From positions 1-64,000 of the forward strand of contig JAUNDZ010000001.1 of assembly GCA_030525825.1 (NCBI GenBank): a stretch of 64,000 bases of DNA, written 5' to 3'. The position numbers and the translations under genes are program-made. This DNA is from Moraxella sp. GTDB taxonomy: Bacteria; Pseudomonadota; Gammaproteobacteria; Pseudomonadales; Moraxellaceae. The number at the start of each line of letters is the position of its first letter. Within the stretch, counting starts at the first letter, position 1. Positions 50,968 through 61,671 of this stretch are shown piece after piece. The notes below the pieces were generated by a model. It searched no databases and was not told the DNA's origin. It saw only the letters and a list, made by a program, of their open reading frames with translations.

Positions 50968-52470
50968 ATGGCTTATATCAGTATCAGTCTGGCTGAAAAT
51001 GGGTCAATGACTGTTGCCAATGGGGTGGCTAAAACCCCCATTGGTACTCATGTTGCCCAGATTCACTTGCAGCACGAATATGATTTTGGGTCAAATGTGT
51101 CGGTAGCGATTACCGCTGAACAAAGCAGCAGTGGTCTTGCTGATTATCAGTCAGTACTGTCCAACCGTATGAAGCAGGCGACCAATCTTAATTCGCTCAA
51201 CTCAGAACAAAACAACGCCGTGAATGCCATGAAAGACATCAAGGGCGTGATTTTGTCGCTAGAATTTTTTGACAGAACTGATGGTCAAACATTGGCTCGT
51301 CTGCGTGGGCGATTGCATGAGAATGGCGGTATTGAAGCCTTGGAAGAAGAGTGGGGTGATAGACCGAGCTTTACTAGCACTCATTTAGACTATCAAGGCA
51401 TCTTGCCCAGTCAGTCGCTATTTAGTCAGATTGAAACGCAGCTTGCGGTAACGGGTCTATACACCGCAGCTCCTAATGCGACCAAAGCTCGTGCTGGCTT
51501 GATGGAGTTTATCCGTCTAAATGGTTTTAATCAAGGCTATGCCAGCAGCAAAAAAAGTGTGGTGCTGAATGTACCAAACTATGCACACCCAACCACAGGA
51601 GCATTTGGCGGTAATCAAGGGGCTAAATGGCAGCAGCTCATCAGAGAAGTTGCCCCAAACTATATCGGCACGATTGGTGCAGATACCATCGGTCATATCA
51701 ATGCTTTGGTGTCTGTTAATGAGCGTACTGGTGGTCATCTTGTCATCGATGTGGGCGAAAAAACCCGTGTTGATGAAGTGGTGGCACTATCAACAACGCT
51801 CGGCTATGACAATCACCAAATCCGCCTAGTTTGGAATCCGACCAAATCTCGCCCGTCTGACGGCAGCTCTATCCGTAAGACATGGCGACCTTGTGTGGGC
51901 GACTATATCGCCAAGCACATCGTCCGAAATCAGCTAAGAGATGCCAACGGCATTCCGCCTTTACACATCCCTGTGGGTGGTTATGATTTTCCTGTCAATC
52001 TTGCAGGAATTGAATATTTGGATGACTTCACTTTGTCTGACGAAGAACAGGAAGACTTGGCAGCGGCTCATGTTATTATGGTCATCAATGAGCGATTTAA
52101 TCGTGAATCACGCTGGATTTATGGCGATGTACTGACTCAAAGAAACTCAAAAACCAGTGCTTTGCGTCTGTCTAATGCTGCTGAAATTGAGACATTCACT
52201 GCACGGGGCATCATCGAGATTTCAAAACGCTATCTGCTGTCTAACATGAGAGATTATCGTAATAAGGCGATGTCGGACGGGGCAAGATTCTTGGATAACT
52301 GTGTGGCAGCAGGGTTATTAGAGCCTGCCGAACAGCTGGGTGGTCTGTATTATTCACTATCCATTGAGCCAAGAGAAGATAAGCCATTTGAGGCGGTGGA
52401 TATTAAACTGGCTCGCCGTGCAACTGGTGCTGTGCGTCAAGCATACTTAGAAACAACGATTAACAAATAG
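50968..52470 (+). CDS. tail sheath protein
   Basis: 500 residues with its own AAGGAG. Subdomain with GLADYQSVLSNRMKQATNLN, then sheath-fold blocks (VVLNVPNYAHPTTGAFGGNQ, VAPNYIGTIGADTIGHINAL), a classic C-terminal region (SKRYLLSNMRDYRNKAMSDG, YYSLSIEPREDKPFEAVDIK) and the last strand RRATGAVRQAYLETTIN that inserts in neighbouring subunits. It would contract on injection. The N-terminal domain appears to be encoded by the upstream small gene. Confidence 0.7.
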   Translation: MAYISISLAENGSMTVANGVAKTPIGTHVAQIHLQHEYDFGSNVSVAITAEQSSSGLADYQSVLSNRMKQATNLNSLNSEQNNAVNAMKDIKGVILSLEFFDRTDGQTLARLRGRLHENGGIEALEEEWGDRPSFTSTHLDYQGILPSQSLFSQIETQLAVTGLYTAAPNATKARAGLMEFIRLNGFNQGYASSKKSVVLNVPNYAHPTTGAFGGNQGAKWQQLIREVAPNYIGTIGADTIGHINALVSVNERTGGHLVIDVGEKTRVDEVVALSTTLGYDNHQIRLVWNPTKSRPSDGSSIRKTWRPCVGDYIAKHIVRNQLRDANGIPPLHIPVGGYDFPVNLAGIEYLDDFTLSDEEQEDLAAAHVIMVINERFNRESRWIYGDVLTQRNSKTSALRLSNAAEIETFTARGIIEISKRYLLSNMRDYRNKAMSDGARFLDNCVAAGLLEPAEQLGGLYYSLSIEPREDKPFEAVDIKLARRATGAVRQAYLETTINK

Positions 52471-52478
52471 GAGTGATT

Positions 52479-53327
52479 ATGTTTGGTATGAATCATGATT
52501 TTGCTGAACGGCTCAAAGCCAAAAAGCAAGAAAAAGCCCTGTTTGATGGTATTGATGATGCCATCGAACGCATTGAATTTGACCCTGTTAATGAGCGACA
52601 AGCCATCGCCGATATTGGTAATCTGCGCATGGCAGCAATGTGGGTGGTGGTCAGCACTACCAAGATTGTCAGTGAGTCTGATGCAGATGATGAAGATGTG
52701 CTGCTGCCTAACGAAGTCTTGGACTCGTTGACCCTAGAAGCATTGGACCTAGAAGAAGATGGTGAAATGGACGATGTGGATGGTGTGCTGCGTGCTACCA
52801 TGTCGGCACACATCGCTGATGCCTATGCCACGCTTGGGGTTGATGATGGCGTGATTGATGATATGTTCTCATCAGACATGAATGTGGCAGATTCTGCCAT
52901 CGAGACAGCGGCTGAAACCGTGCTGGACAACCTGCCTGATGATGGCGACGAGCTGGATGCTCTGTTTAGTCAGTTTGCCTATGGATACAGCGATGATGAA
53001 GATGCTTATGATGGTATGATGATGGATAAGGTAGCCGTGGGCAAGACCACCGCCAAAAAATTCAATGGCAAAAATGTCCGCTACAAAGCGGTACGAGCGG
53101 TTAGAAATGGCAAGGTAACCATTGTCAATAAACGCATTGGTGGTGGCAAGATTGTTTTGTCTGCCAAACAAAAAGCCGCCTTAAAAAAGGCTCGTGCTAA
53201 GTCTCGTACAGGCTCAGCCAATGCTCGTCGCCTGCGTTCGGTGGAAAAAGGCATTAGAAAGGGTATTTATGGTAAGTCTCTGCAAAAGAATAAGTCTTTG
53301 TTGAGAATGAGTAGGGCAGGTGCTTGA
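52479..53327 (+). CDS. late phage protein with acidic middle and basic C terminus
   Basis: 282 residues from the ATG after GGAG; last late gene. Residues 60-185 are strongly acidic (ESDADDEDVLLPNEV, LPDDGDELDALFSQFAYGYS). The last 90 residues are strongly basic (KFNGKNVRYKAVRAVRNGK, QKAALKKARAKSRTGSANAR), as in DNA-condensing or scaffold-like proteins. A packaged internal protein or neck component is possible. No family recognised. Confidence 0.5.
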   Translation: MFGMNHDFAERLKAKKQEKALFDGIDDAIERIEFDPVNERQAIADIGNLRMAAMWVVVSTTKIVSESDADDEDVLLPNEVLDSLTLEALDLEEDGEMDDVDGVLRATMSAHIADAYATLGVDDGVIDDMFSSDMNVADSAIETAAETVLDNLPDDGDELDALFSQFAYGYSDDEDAYDGMMMDKVAVGKTTAKKFNGKNVRYKAVRAVRNGKVTIVNKRIGGGKIVLSAKQKAALKKARAKSRTGSANARRLRSVEKGIRKGIYGKSLQKNKSLLRMSRAGA

Positions 53328-53357
53328 CAATCCAGTCTTTATGCCGCATAGGTAATC

Positions 53358-53388
53358 AACCCCCAAACTGTTATGGTTTGGGGGTTTT
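53358..53388 (+). terminator. intrinsic terminator at the end of the late region
   Basis: AACCCCCAAAC pairs perfectly with GTTTGGGGGTT around seven bases and is followed by TT. It ends the last late unit and separates it from the convergent integrase gene. Confidence 0.85.
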
Positions 53389-53427
53389 AATACACAAGAT
53401 TTTAATAAGTCTAAACAAGTTTACAAG

Positions 53428-54657
53428 TTATTGATTTTTAAGGTTTTCTAGGTAGTTTGCCCAATCCTGCATCATTTGGGTGCGTTCGGGCAAGTACAGA
53501 GCATGATTGTAGATGCCGCTAACTGTATTATCCACATGAGCCATCTGTAAGTTAATATGCTGCGTGTCATAGCCTAAGCCGTGTAGATAGGTTGAACCTG
53601 TGGCACGCAGGTCATGTCCTGATATATTCTTAAAGCCCATATATGTTAAAGCAGAGTTTACAGTAACCGAGCCTATGGGATTGGTGGGCGTTTTATTTGA
53701 TGGAAAAACAAACTCGCCAAGTCCGCTAATGGGGTACATTTGGTGGAGTAGGGCAATCATCTGGCTAGATAGTGGCACAATGTGCGGCTTGTCCGTTTTC
53801 ATGTTTCTGTCGCCTTTTTTGCGTCTTACAATATCAGCAAGGGGGATATTCCAAATTTTGCGTTCAAAATCAATGTGTTCCCATCGCATAAAACGGGCTT
53901 CCTTGGTGCGACACATGGTGTAAATCATTGTCCATATCACGCCTTTGGTGGACGGCATACCACCATAGTCTGCTAACCGAGCAAGCAGCTGTTTTAACTC
54001 ATCTAGTGTCAAATCACGAGCATGGTCAATGGGTGGTCTTTCAATTTCGCCTTTCGCTCCGATGGTGGGGTCAGACAATCCACGCACCGACCGCATGGCG
54101 TGGCGAAATATAAGACTTGTTTGTTGGAGGCATAAATTCGCCACCACTTCTCCCGTACCTCGTTTTTTGGTATTGGCACGCACTTTGGCGACCGCATCGT
54201 GCATCATCTCAATAATATCAATAGTATCAATTTGGCTGATGGGCTTATTGCCAAAATTGGGATTTAGATATGTATTTACGGTGTAATTTAGCTGTCTGAT
54301 ATATCCTGGCGAGCGACCGTCAGCAGACTTTTTAGCAATAAAACTGGCTGCATGGTGCTTAAAAAGGTCTTGGCGTTCTTGCATGGCGAGTTGTTTTTCT
54401 TTTCGCTGCTCTGTGATTGGATTAACACCTGATTTTAGCAAACTTCTGGCGTTTAGGTGTTTTTGGCGTGCGTCAATCAAGCTAACAAGCGGGTATTCGC
54501 CAATCAGCATCATCGTAGCTTTGCCATCAAAACTAAAACGATAATACCAATACTTTTTTCCGTTGGGGCGGACTTCTAATGTTAAGCCGTGCTGGTCGGT
54601 AACTCTATAAACCCTATCTTTAGGTTTGAGTTTTTTGATTTGAGTGTCGTTAAGCAT
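53428..54657 (-). CDS. tyrosine recombinase integrase
   Basis: 409 residues. The N terminus (LTLEVRPNGKKYWYYRFSFD, EYPLVSLIDARQKHLNARSL) is a DUF4102 arm-binding domain as in P4-family integrases, followed by a core-binding helical domain. Catalytic set: Arg in MCRTKEARFMRW, His-x-x-Arg in HDLRATGSTYLHG, His in QMAHVDNTV and Tyr in IYNHALY. It inserts and excises the prophage. It lies last at the right end, convergent with late genes, and its start faces the chromosomal junction. Confidence 0.9.
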   Translation of the reverse strand: MLNDTQIKKLKPKDRVYRVTDQHGLTLEVRPNGKKYWYYRFSFDGKATMMLIGEYPLVSLIDARQKHLNARSLLKSGVNPITEQRKEKQLAMQERQDLFKHHAASFIAKKSADGRSPGYIRQLNYTVNTYLNPNFGNKPISQIDTIDIIEMMHDAVAKVRANTKKRGTGEVVANLCLQQTSLIFRHAMRSVRGLSDPTIGAKGEIERPPIDHARDLTLDELKQLLARLADYGGMPSTKGVIWTMIYTMCRTKEARFMRWEHIDFERKIWNIPLADIVRRKKGDRNMKTDKPHIVPLSSQMIALLHQMYPISGLGEFVFPSNKTPTNPIGSVTVNSALTYMGFKNISGHDLRATGSTYLHGLGYDTQHINLQMAHVDNTVSGIYNHALYLPERTQMMQDWANYLENLKNQ

Positions 54658-54690
54658 AAAAAAATGAGTGTAGTTAAATTAACACTCATT

Positions 54691-54718
54691 ATTATACTCA
54701 TTTTTTCATGCGTTACAA
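54691..54718 (-). promoter_or_regulatory. integrase promoter
   Basis: On the minus strand TTGTAA, 16 bases, TATAAT, reading toward the integrase start about 35 bases on. A dyad GAGTG...CACTC near 54,666-54,687 lies between promoter and gene and may bind a regulator. Confidence 0.6.
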
Positions 54719-54815
54719 TGGGTAAAGATGATGTAAGATGAGTAATATTTTTTATTGCATTGCTGATGGTTGCTTGATTTTCACATTTACCCATGTTTCA
54801 TCATTTTACATTATC
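54719..54815. repeat. imperfect inverted repeat, possible integrase arm sites
   Basis: GGGTAAA and GATGATGTAA near 54,720 have inverted counterparts TTTACCC (one base different context) and TTACATTATC near 54,785-54,815. Such repeats near an integrase gene can be arm-type binding sites. Evidence is weak; no core site could be named. Confidence 0.3.
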
Positions 54816-54932
54816 TTTTATCGTATGTTTATTATCAATCATTAAAAGCATGGTGCGTCCTTTGTTATCTTGATTATTGATATAAAATGGTGGTCATTGA
54901 ATGATGAATATTGGGCGGTATTTTACCATTAT

Positions 54933-54948
54933 TTTGACATCTGTCAAA
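54933..54948. promoter_or_regulatory. palindromic operator-like site upstream of obg
   Basis: TTTGACA-TC-TGTCAAA, perfect 7-bp arms. It is in the gene-free stretch between integrase and obg. Owner unknown. Confidence 0.4.
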
Positions 54949-55152
54949 GCGGCAAAGATGGCGATATTCATGGCGATGATGTTTAAAGGGGGGGGTGTTG
55001 TGCTATTGGGTGTAAAAAATACAAATTAGGGAGATAATACAAGACATGACTACCAATAAAAACATGGGCAATGACGGACTGATGCAACATGAATAATCTC
55101 ACTAAATCTACCCCAAACACGCCCAAAATTCTAAGCCAAATGGCAAGAATTA

Positions 55153-55161
55153 TGCTATAAT
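55153..55161 (+). promoter_or_regulatory. extended -10 promoter of obg
   Basis: TGC-TATAAT, an extended -10, 32 bases upstream of the obg start; no clear -35. Confidence 0.5.
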
Positions 55162-55183
55162 ACTATGTTAAATTTAAAATTAA

Positions 55184-56407
<1,224 letters not shown>

Positions 56408-56570
56408 TTGGGCTTTGATGATTTAAATAAATAAAACCCTATTCTCAGCTTAAAATTTTAACTGATTGATTTTGCGATATTTGATTTGTAGGGGCGGTAG
56501 TAATTTGCCCTGATAAAAATCAATCACTTCTTAAAGTTGAGATTGAGGCATAAATAAGGTAAAGGGCGTC

Positions 56571-57686
56571 ATGGATAATCAGCTAAAAAAAGTGGTAGTA
56601 AAAATCGGCTCGTCTCTACTGACCAACAACGGTCGTGGGCTTGATCGCACCGCCATTTATGAATGGGCAAGACAAATTGCCATATTGCACGCACAGGGCA
56701 TCGAAGTGGTGCTGGTGTCTAGCGGGGCGATTGCCGAAGGGGTGGTGCGTATGAACCTGCCCGAACGCCCCAAAAAACTGCCCGCCCTGCAAGCCTGTGC
56801 ATCCATCGGACAGATGGGGCTGATTGAGACATGGTGGCAAGCACTCATTCAAAAAGGCGTGCAGTCATCGCAGATTTTGCTCACCCATGACGACCTTGCT
56901 CATCGCTCTCGCTATTTAAACATCGCCCAAACCCTAAACCAGCTCATCGAATGGCGTGTCGTGCCTGTGGTGAATGAGAATGATACAGTAAGCTATGGTG
57001 AGATTAAGTTTGGTGATAATGACACGCTTGGGGCGATGAGTGCTACATTGGTGGGGGCGGATTTGTACATCATTCTCACCGACCAAGATGGCGTATTTAC
57101 TGACAACCCACGCACCAACCCTAACGCTCGCCTGATACAGACGGAGCGAGCGATGGCGGATTATCTGTTTGATGTGGCGGGCGATGGCGGTAAATGGGGG
57201 TCTGGTGGCATGCTCACCAAAATCCGAGCGGCTCGCCTTGCTGCGATGGCAAACTGCCCAACCATCATCGCCAATGGCAAGGTTGAGAACATCATCACAA
57301 GGCTCATCGATGGCGAACCCATCGGCACTCGTTTGACGACCGACCATGCCGACCGCTTAATCGCCAAAAAGCAATGGCTTGCCACGCACATTCGTGTGGC
57401 AGGCACGCTCATCATCGATGATGGGGCAGTCAGTGCCATCACCGAGCAGGGCAAATCCTTGCTGCCTGTGGGAGTGCTAGAAGTGCAGGGTGATTTTGAT
57501 ATGGGTGATGTGGTGGAGATTGTTAATCGTGACAAAGTACGCTTGGCGGTGGGTCAAGTCGGCTTTGACAGTAGTCAAGCCAAGCAAATCACCCAAAAAC
57601 ACACCGATGAAGTGCTTGCCATCTTAAATCTGAGTGATAATGACAAAGCCATCATGGTGCACCGTGATGAGATGGCACTACTTTGA
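56571..57686 (+). CDS. proB: glutamate 5-kinase
   Basis: 371 residues. VVVKIGSSLLTNNGRGLDR is the amino-acid kinase ATP-binding start, VLVSSGAIAEGVVRMNLPERP the second block, NENDTVSYGEIKFGDNDTL the glutamate/phosphate site and GTGGMLTKIRAA-like SGGMLTKIRAARLA the lysine motif. Residues from about 275 form a PUA domain (DRDKVRLAVGQV). It phosphorylates glutamate, the first step of proline synthesis. The gene follows obg by 163 bases; obg-proB order is common in gammaproteobacteria. Confidence 0.95.
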   Translation: MDNQLKKVVVKIGSSLLTNNGRGLDRTAIYEWARQIAILHAQGIEVVLVSSGAIAEGVVRMNLPERPKKLPALQACASIGQMGLIETWWQALIQKGVQSSQILLTHDDLAHRSRYLNIAQTLNQLIEWRVVPVVNENDTVSYGEIKFGDNDTLGAMSATLVGADLYIILTDQDGVFTDNPRTNPNARLIQTERAMADYLFDVAGDGGKWGSGGMLTKIRAARLAAMANCPTIIANGKVENIITRLIDGEPIGTRLTTDHADRLIAKKQWLATHIRVAGTLIIDDGAVSAITEQGKSLLPVGVLEVQGDFDMGDVVEIVNRDKVRLAVGQVGFDSSQAKQITQKHTDEVLAILNLSDNDKAIMVHRDEMALL

Positions 57687-57716
57687 TGTGGTGGTGGGTT
57701 TAGCCATAGACAATCC

Positions 57717-58430
57717 ATGAATATGCCATCAATTCCGCTACTCATCGCTGACAACCTGTGTTATCAAGATGGGCAAAAGCTGCTATTAAACCAAGTGTCT
57801 TTCACCTTGATGGCAGGCCAAAAAGTGGTGCTGCTCGGTCGCTCTGGCTCTGGCAAATCGCTATTATTACAGGCGTTGGCGGATTTATTGCCCTTGCAGA
57901 CAGGCGAGATTTATCTAAATGACCCATTTGGCGGTCTTGCCCATCATAATTCCCCAGTTTCTATCACCAATTTACCCTCTGGATTGTACCGCAGTCAGGT
58001 GGTGCTAATGCACCAAACGCCTAGCCTAACAGATGGTACGGTGCTTGATAATCTGATGCTACCCTTTGGTTTTAAGCATCATCAGGGCAAGGTTTTTGAT
58101 AAAAATTGGCACATTGCTCGCTTGGCTATGCTTAATAAAGGGGTGGATTTTTTAGGGCAGTCAGTCCATAAGTTGTCAGGTGGCGAGCGGCAGTTTGTGA
58201 ATTTCTTGCGAAGTTTGCAGTTTGACCCTAAGATTGTGCTGTTTGATGAGATAACTTCTGCTTTGGATACTAAGACAGCACAGATGCTCATGCAGCTGGT
58301 GCTGGATTGGCATGGCAATGACAAGGCGATGATTTGGGTAACACATACGCCAGATGAAGCCCGTCATCTGTCCGCAGAAGTCTGGTACATGGATGGTGGT
58401 GTGTTATCGACTGATGGAGCGGTAGACTGA
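57717..58430 (+). CDS. fetA: ABC transporter ATP-binding protein FetA (YbbL)
   Basis: 237 residues. Walker A LGRSGSGKSLLLQ, Q-loop VVLMHQTPSL, signature HKLSGGERQFVNF, Walker B KIVLFDEITSALD and H-loop WVTHT. It pairs with the FetB-type membrane protein encoded with a one-base overlap. E. coli FetAB exports iron and relieves oxidative stress. ATG was chosen after a weak AGC-rich leader; the 5' part is slightly unusual with SITNLPSGLYRSQ before the Q-loop. Confidence 0.85.
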   Translation: MNMPSIPLLIADNLCYQDGQKLLLNQVSFTLMAGQKVVLLGRSGSGKSLLLQALADLLPLQTGEIYLNDPFGGLAHHNSPVSITNLPSGLYRSQVVLMHQTPSLTDGTVLDNLMLPFGFKHHQGKVFDKNWHIARLAMLNKGVDFLGQSVHKLSGGERQFVNFLRSLQFDPKIVLFDEITSALDTKTAQMLMQLVLDWHGNDKAMIWVTHTPDEARHLSAEVWYMDGGVLSTDGAVD

Positions 58431-59212
58431 TGGCAATCACACTTAGTCTCACAGACATCGCCTTTGCCAGTACACTGCTACTCATCACGGTGGGTGTCTC
58501 GGCATATCTAAAACTGGGACTGGTCAAGACACTCATCATGGCAGGCGTACGAACGGTGGTGCAGCTGTCGCTGATTGGGTTGATTTTGGCATGGGTGTTT
58601 GCTCGTGAGAACCTGTGGCAGGTCTTGACCATCTTAACCATCATGACGCTAATCGCCAGCGTTTCGGTGCGTCAGCGTATCAAAAAGCCTTATCAGGGAC
58701 TGCTTTCTGACAGCATCATCTCGCTAGGCGTTGCCACAGGTCTGATTACCATCATCGCCATGACGATGATTATCAAGGTCTCTCCGTGGTATCTGCCGCA
58801 GTACATCATACCGATTTTAGGGCTGATTTTGGGCAATTCTTTAACCGCCATTAGCCTGACGACCAACGGTCTGATTAACGACCTGCACGACAAGCAGTCT
58901 CTGATTAAATCGCACTTATCGCTGTCTGCCACGCCCTTTGAAGCGGTGCATGAGCTTGTCAAATCAGCCGTGCTGAGCGGACTGACGCCAACCATCAACT
59001 CCATGCTTGTGGTGGGACTGGTCAGCCTACCAGGTATGATGACAGGGCAGGTATTGGCAGGGGCTGACCCCACGCAGGCGGTACGCTATCAAATTATCAC
59101 CATGTTTTTAATCTGTGCAGGCAGTACGCTGTCCTGTACCGTCTCGGCACTGCTTATCATTCGTAGGTTTTTTGATGGTCGGGGCAGATTTGTACTGCCG
59201 CCATCGGCATAA
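58430..59212 (+). CDS. fetB: ABC transporter permease FetB (YbbM, UPF0014)
   Basis: 260 residues with about seven membrane spans (IAFASTLLLITVGVSAYLKL, VVQLSLIGLILAWVFA, LTILTIMTLIASVSV, ...). The UPF0014 signature region SHLSLSATPFEAVHELVKSA and LVVGLVSLPGMMTGQVLAGA matches the E. coli iron exporter subunit FetB. Start overlaps the fetA stop by one base (TGATGG), so the two form one unit. Confidence 0.85.
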   Translation: MAITLSLTDIAFASTLLLITVGVSAYLKLGLVKTLIMAGVRTVVQLSLIGLILAWVFARENLWQVLTILTIMTLIASVSVRQRIKKPYQGLLSDSIISLGVATGLITIIAMTMIIKVSPWYLPQYIIPILGLILGNSLTAISLTTNGLINDLHDKQSLIKSHLSLSATPFEAVHELVKSAVLSGLTPTINSMLVVGLVSLPGMMTGQVLAGADPTQAVRYQIITMFLICAGSTLSCTVSALLIIRRFFDGRGRFVLPPSA

Positions 59213-59388
59213 ACTTCATTCAAATCCGCATCAGCTTGCCCAATTGGCTTTATCAAAATCAAAAGCGGTGTTTGGTGGATTGGGCTTGTTGCTGGCGGTG
59301 TGTTATAGTACAATGGCAAGTTGAAATCTAAGCGTATTTATTGATAGCACTCATCATCGCTGATAATTTGATTAATTTTGGAAATATC

Positions 59389-60456
59389 ATGACAACACAC
59401 AATTTCCCCACCCTAAAAAACGACCGCCTACTTCGTGCCTTGCGTTTTGAGCCTGTGGATACCACCCCTGTATGGATGATGCGTCAAGCGGGGCGATACT
59501 TGCCAGAATATAAGGCGACCCGTGCCGAAGCGGGGGATTTTTTGAGTCTGTGTAAGGATACGGCTCGTGCCACCGAAGTTACCTTGCAGCCTTTGCGTCG
59601 CTTTGAGCTGGATGCGGCGATTTTGTTTAGTGATATTTTGACTGTGCCTGACGCATTGGACTTAGGGCTGTATTTTGAGACTGGCGAAGGTCCTAGATTC
59701 AAAAAAACCGTCCGCACCGAAGCAGACATCGCCAATCTACCAACGCTTAATATGGCGGATTTGAGCTATGTAACAGATGCGGTAACGAGCATTCGCCATG
59801 CTCTGGGTGGTCAGGTACCGCTGTTTGGATTTAGTGGCAGTCCTTGGACGCTGGCGACTTATATGATTGAAGGCGGTGGCTCCAAGGAATACCGCCACGC
59901 CAAAGAAATGATGTACGCACGCCCAGAGCTGCTGCACGCTTTATTAACCAAGATTGCTGATGCGGTTACAGAATACCTAGAAGCACAGATTGTCGCAGGG
60001 GCGAATCTTGTGCAGATTTTTGATAGCTGGGGTGGGGCATTGGGTCATCGTCAGTTTGCCGAGTTTAGCCATCAGTACAACCGCCGCATCATCAACGCCC
60101 TAAAAGCCAAATATCCTGATGTGCCTGTAGTGATGTTCACTAAGGGTGGTGGTCTGTGGGTGGATGTGCAGACAGACAGTCAGGCGGACGCACTTGGTTT
60201 TGATTGGACAATGCCGTTGGATAAGGCTCGTGCGGTGCTGGGCAGAGATAAGGCGATTCAGGGCAACCTAGACCCTGCCACGCTCTACGGTACACCTGAT
60301 AATATCCGCCAAGCGGTACAGCACATGCTTACCGATGTCTATGGCAGCGGCATTCACACAGGCTATGTGGCGAACTTCGGACATGGCATCACCCAGTGGG
60401 CGAATCCAGACCATGCCAAAGTCTTTGTCGATGCGGTGCATGAGTTTAAATTATAA
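59389..60456 (+). CDS. hemE: uroporphyrinogen decarboxylase
   Basis: 355 residues from the ATG with TGGAA upstream; a TTG at 59341 adds 16 unlikely residues. [20 protein letters not shown] then QAGRYLPEY is the hallmark N terminus of HemE, with [15 protein letters not shown] (catalytic Asp) and [19 protein letters not shown]. It removes four carboxyl groups from uroporphyrinogen III in haem synthesis. Separate from fetB by 176 bases. Confidence 0.95.
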   Translation: MTTHNFPTLKNDRLLRALRFEPVDTTPVWMMRQAGRYLPEYKATRAEAGDFLSLCKDTARATEVTLQPLRRFELDAAILFSDILTVPDALDLGLYFETGEGPRFKKTVRTEADIANLPTLNMADLSYVTDAVTSIRHALGGQVPLFGFSGSPWTLATYMIEGGGSKEYRHAKEMMYARPELLHALLTKIADAVTEYLEAQIVAGANLVQIFDSWGGALGHRQFAEFSHQYNRRIINALKAKYPDVPVVMFTKGGGLWVDVQTDSQADALGFDWTMPLDKARAVLGRDKAIQGNLDPATLYGTPDNIRQAVQHMLTDVYGSGIHTGYVANFGHGITQWANPDHAKVFVDAVHEFKL

Positions 60457-60476
60457 ATGAATGCTGGTCTAATAAT

Positions 60477-60504
60477 AAAAAACCATCCGTCTGGTCGGTT
60501 TTTT
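60477..60504 (+). terminator. intrinsic terminator after hemE
   Basis: AAAAAACC pairs with GGTTTTTT around a 12-base segment; Ts on the 3' arm. 20 bases past the stop. Confidence 0.65.
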
Positions 60505-60577
60505 ATTGGGTGATAGACAGTGGTTGGAAGAACTTTCTTCAATCCAGCTTTTTCACAAAATAAATCTTTTCACCATT

Positions 60578-60609
60578 AAAAATCAACCGCTATCCATCGG
60601 TTGATTTTT
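60578..60609. terminator. bidirectional terminator between hemE and the LysR gene
   Basis: AAAAATCAACCG and CGGTTGATTTTT form a perfect 12-bp stem with an 8-base loop and A/T runs on both sides, so it can work for both convergent genes. Confidence 0.8.
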
Positions 60610-60627
60610 ATTGTGGTTTTTATTGAC

Positions 60628-61518
60628 CTACCTTGTTCCTTTTAATGCTTCTATCATGTGCCTTAACATAATCATGGCGGCATTGCTCATGTGTCTACCG
60701 TATCTTGTGATAATCTGAGTGTTGGTATTTGGCATATTAGGTAGATATAAGTGGCGGGTAGTTAGATTTTTGTCGTCAGGATATAGCATGAATTCGGGCA
60801 ATATGGTAATACCATCATCTTGAGCGTATTGCTTTAGTAGATTCATATTGTTGCACAATAAAGTAACAGGCAAGATGATGCCTAGTTTGGATTCGGCCTG
60901 AGAAATGGCTTGGCGAATGCCATGGTTGTGGTCAGTGAGAGCGATTTTGTAAGGCATTAGTTCATTAAGAGTGATTTCATACTGTATTGCCAAAGGGTGG
61001 CTGGGATTCATGAATGCACACAGTTTATGCACTGTTTTAAAATGACTTTTTAGGTGCGGGTGATTGATGGAATTGTATAAAAGCCCTATGTCTGTCTCAC
61101 TATCAATGACTTTGCGAATGATTTCGGTACTGCTACAAACATCAATCTCTATTGAGATGTTGGGGTATTTTGCAGAAAAGTCGTTAACTGCTTGTGAGAT
61201 GTAATTGAGATAGCCTACCCCTGTGCTGATATGAACCCTGCCTGTTTTTAGTCCTTGTAAGGCATTTAGGGTCTCTTTTAGGTGTTCTTGTTCACGCTTG
61301 ATGTGCTGATAGTGATGCAAAACGGTCTCGCCTGCCAATGTAGGGGATACGCCTTTGGTGTGGCGTTGTAATAGTACCATACCCAAAGATTTTTCTAGGC
61401 TGGCAATCTGTCTGCTGATGATGGATGGGGTGACATCAAGTACATCTGCTGCGGCTCTTACGCCACCGTGAGAAACCACCTGATAAAAAAATTCTACTCG
61501 TTTATCAATCAAGGGCAT
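60628..61518 (-). CDS. LysR-family transcription regulator
   Basis: 296 residues. Residues 1-60 are the winged helix-turn-helix (RVEFFYQVVSHGGVRAAADV, LDVTPSIISRQIASLEKSLG, LLQRHTKGV). From residue 90 lies the periplasmic-binding-like effector domain (GRVHISTGVGYLNYISQAVN ...). It is divergent from a dehydrogenase/aldehyde dehydrogenase pair and presumably controls it; a LysR-type T-N11-A dyad is between them. The effector is probably the substrate of those enzymes. Confidence 0.85.
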   Translation of the reverse strand: MPLIDKRVEFFYQVVSHGGVRAAADVLDVTPSIISRQIASLEKSLGMVLLQRHTKGVSPTLAGETVLHHYQHIKREQEHLKETLNALQGLKTGRVHISTGVGYLNYISQAVNDFSAKYPNISIEIDVCSSTEIIRKVIDSETDIGLLYNSINHPHLKSHFKTVHKLCAFMNPSHPLAIQYEITLNELMPYKIALTDHNHGIRQAISQAESKLGIILPVTLLCNNMNLLKQYAQDDGITILPEFMLYPDDKNLTTRHLYLPNMPNTNTQIITRYGRHMSNAAMIMLRHMIEALKGTR

Positions 61519-61560
61519 GGCTGCCTACCTTAACAATATTATCATCAGTATAATAAAAGT

Positions 61561-61577
61561 GTTGCTAAAAAAGCAAC
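61561..61577. promoter_or_regulatory. LysR-type operator in the divergent intergenic region
   Basis: GTTGCT-AAAAA-AGCAAC contains a T-N11-A core within perfect 6-bp arms, typical of LysR regulators. A second palindrome, TATTTTTAAAAATA (61580-61593), follows directly. Confidence 0.55.
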
Positions 61578-61671
61578 AATATTTTTAAAAATAAGCCTTG
61601 TTGTTTAAAAAGTTCATTTTTATACTGTCATATATCAGTTTGGTAACAATGGAATGAAACAAGGAGTGGTC

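Noticed and set aside
54988..54995. G8 run as a phase-variation switch of obg
   Set aside because: It is about 200 bases upstream of obg, outside any convincing gene or promoter spacer, and obg is expected to be constantly needed.
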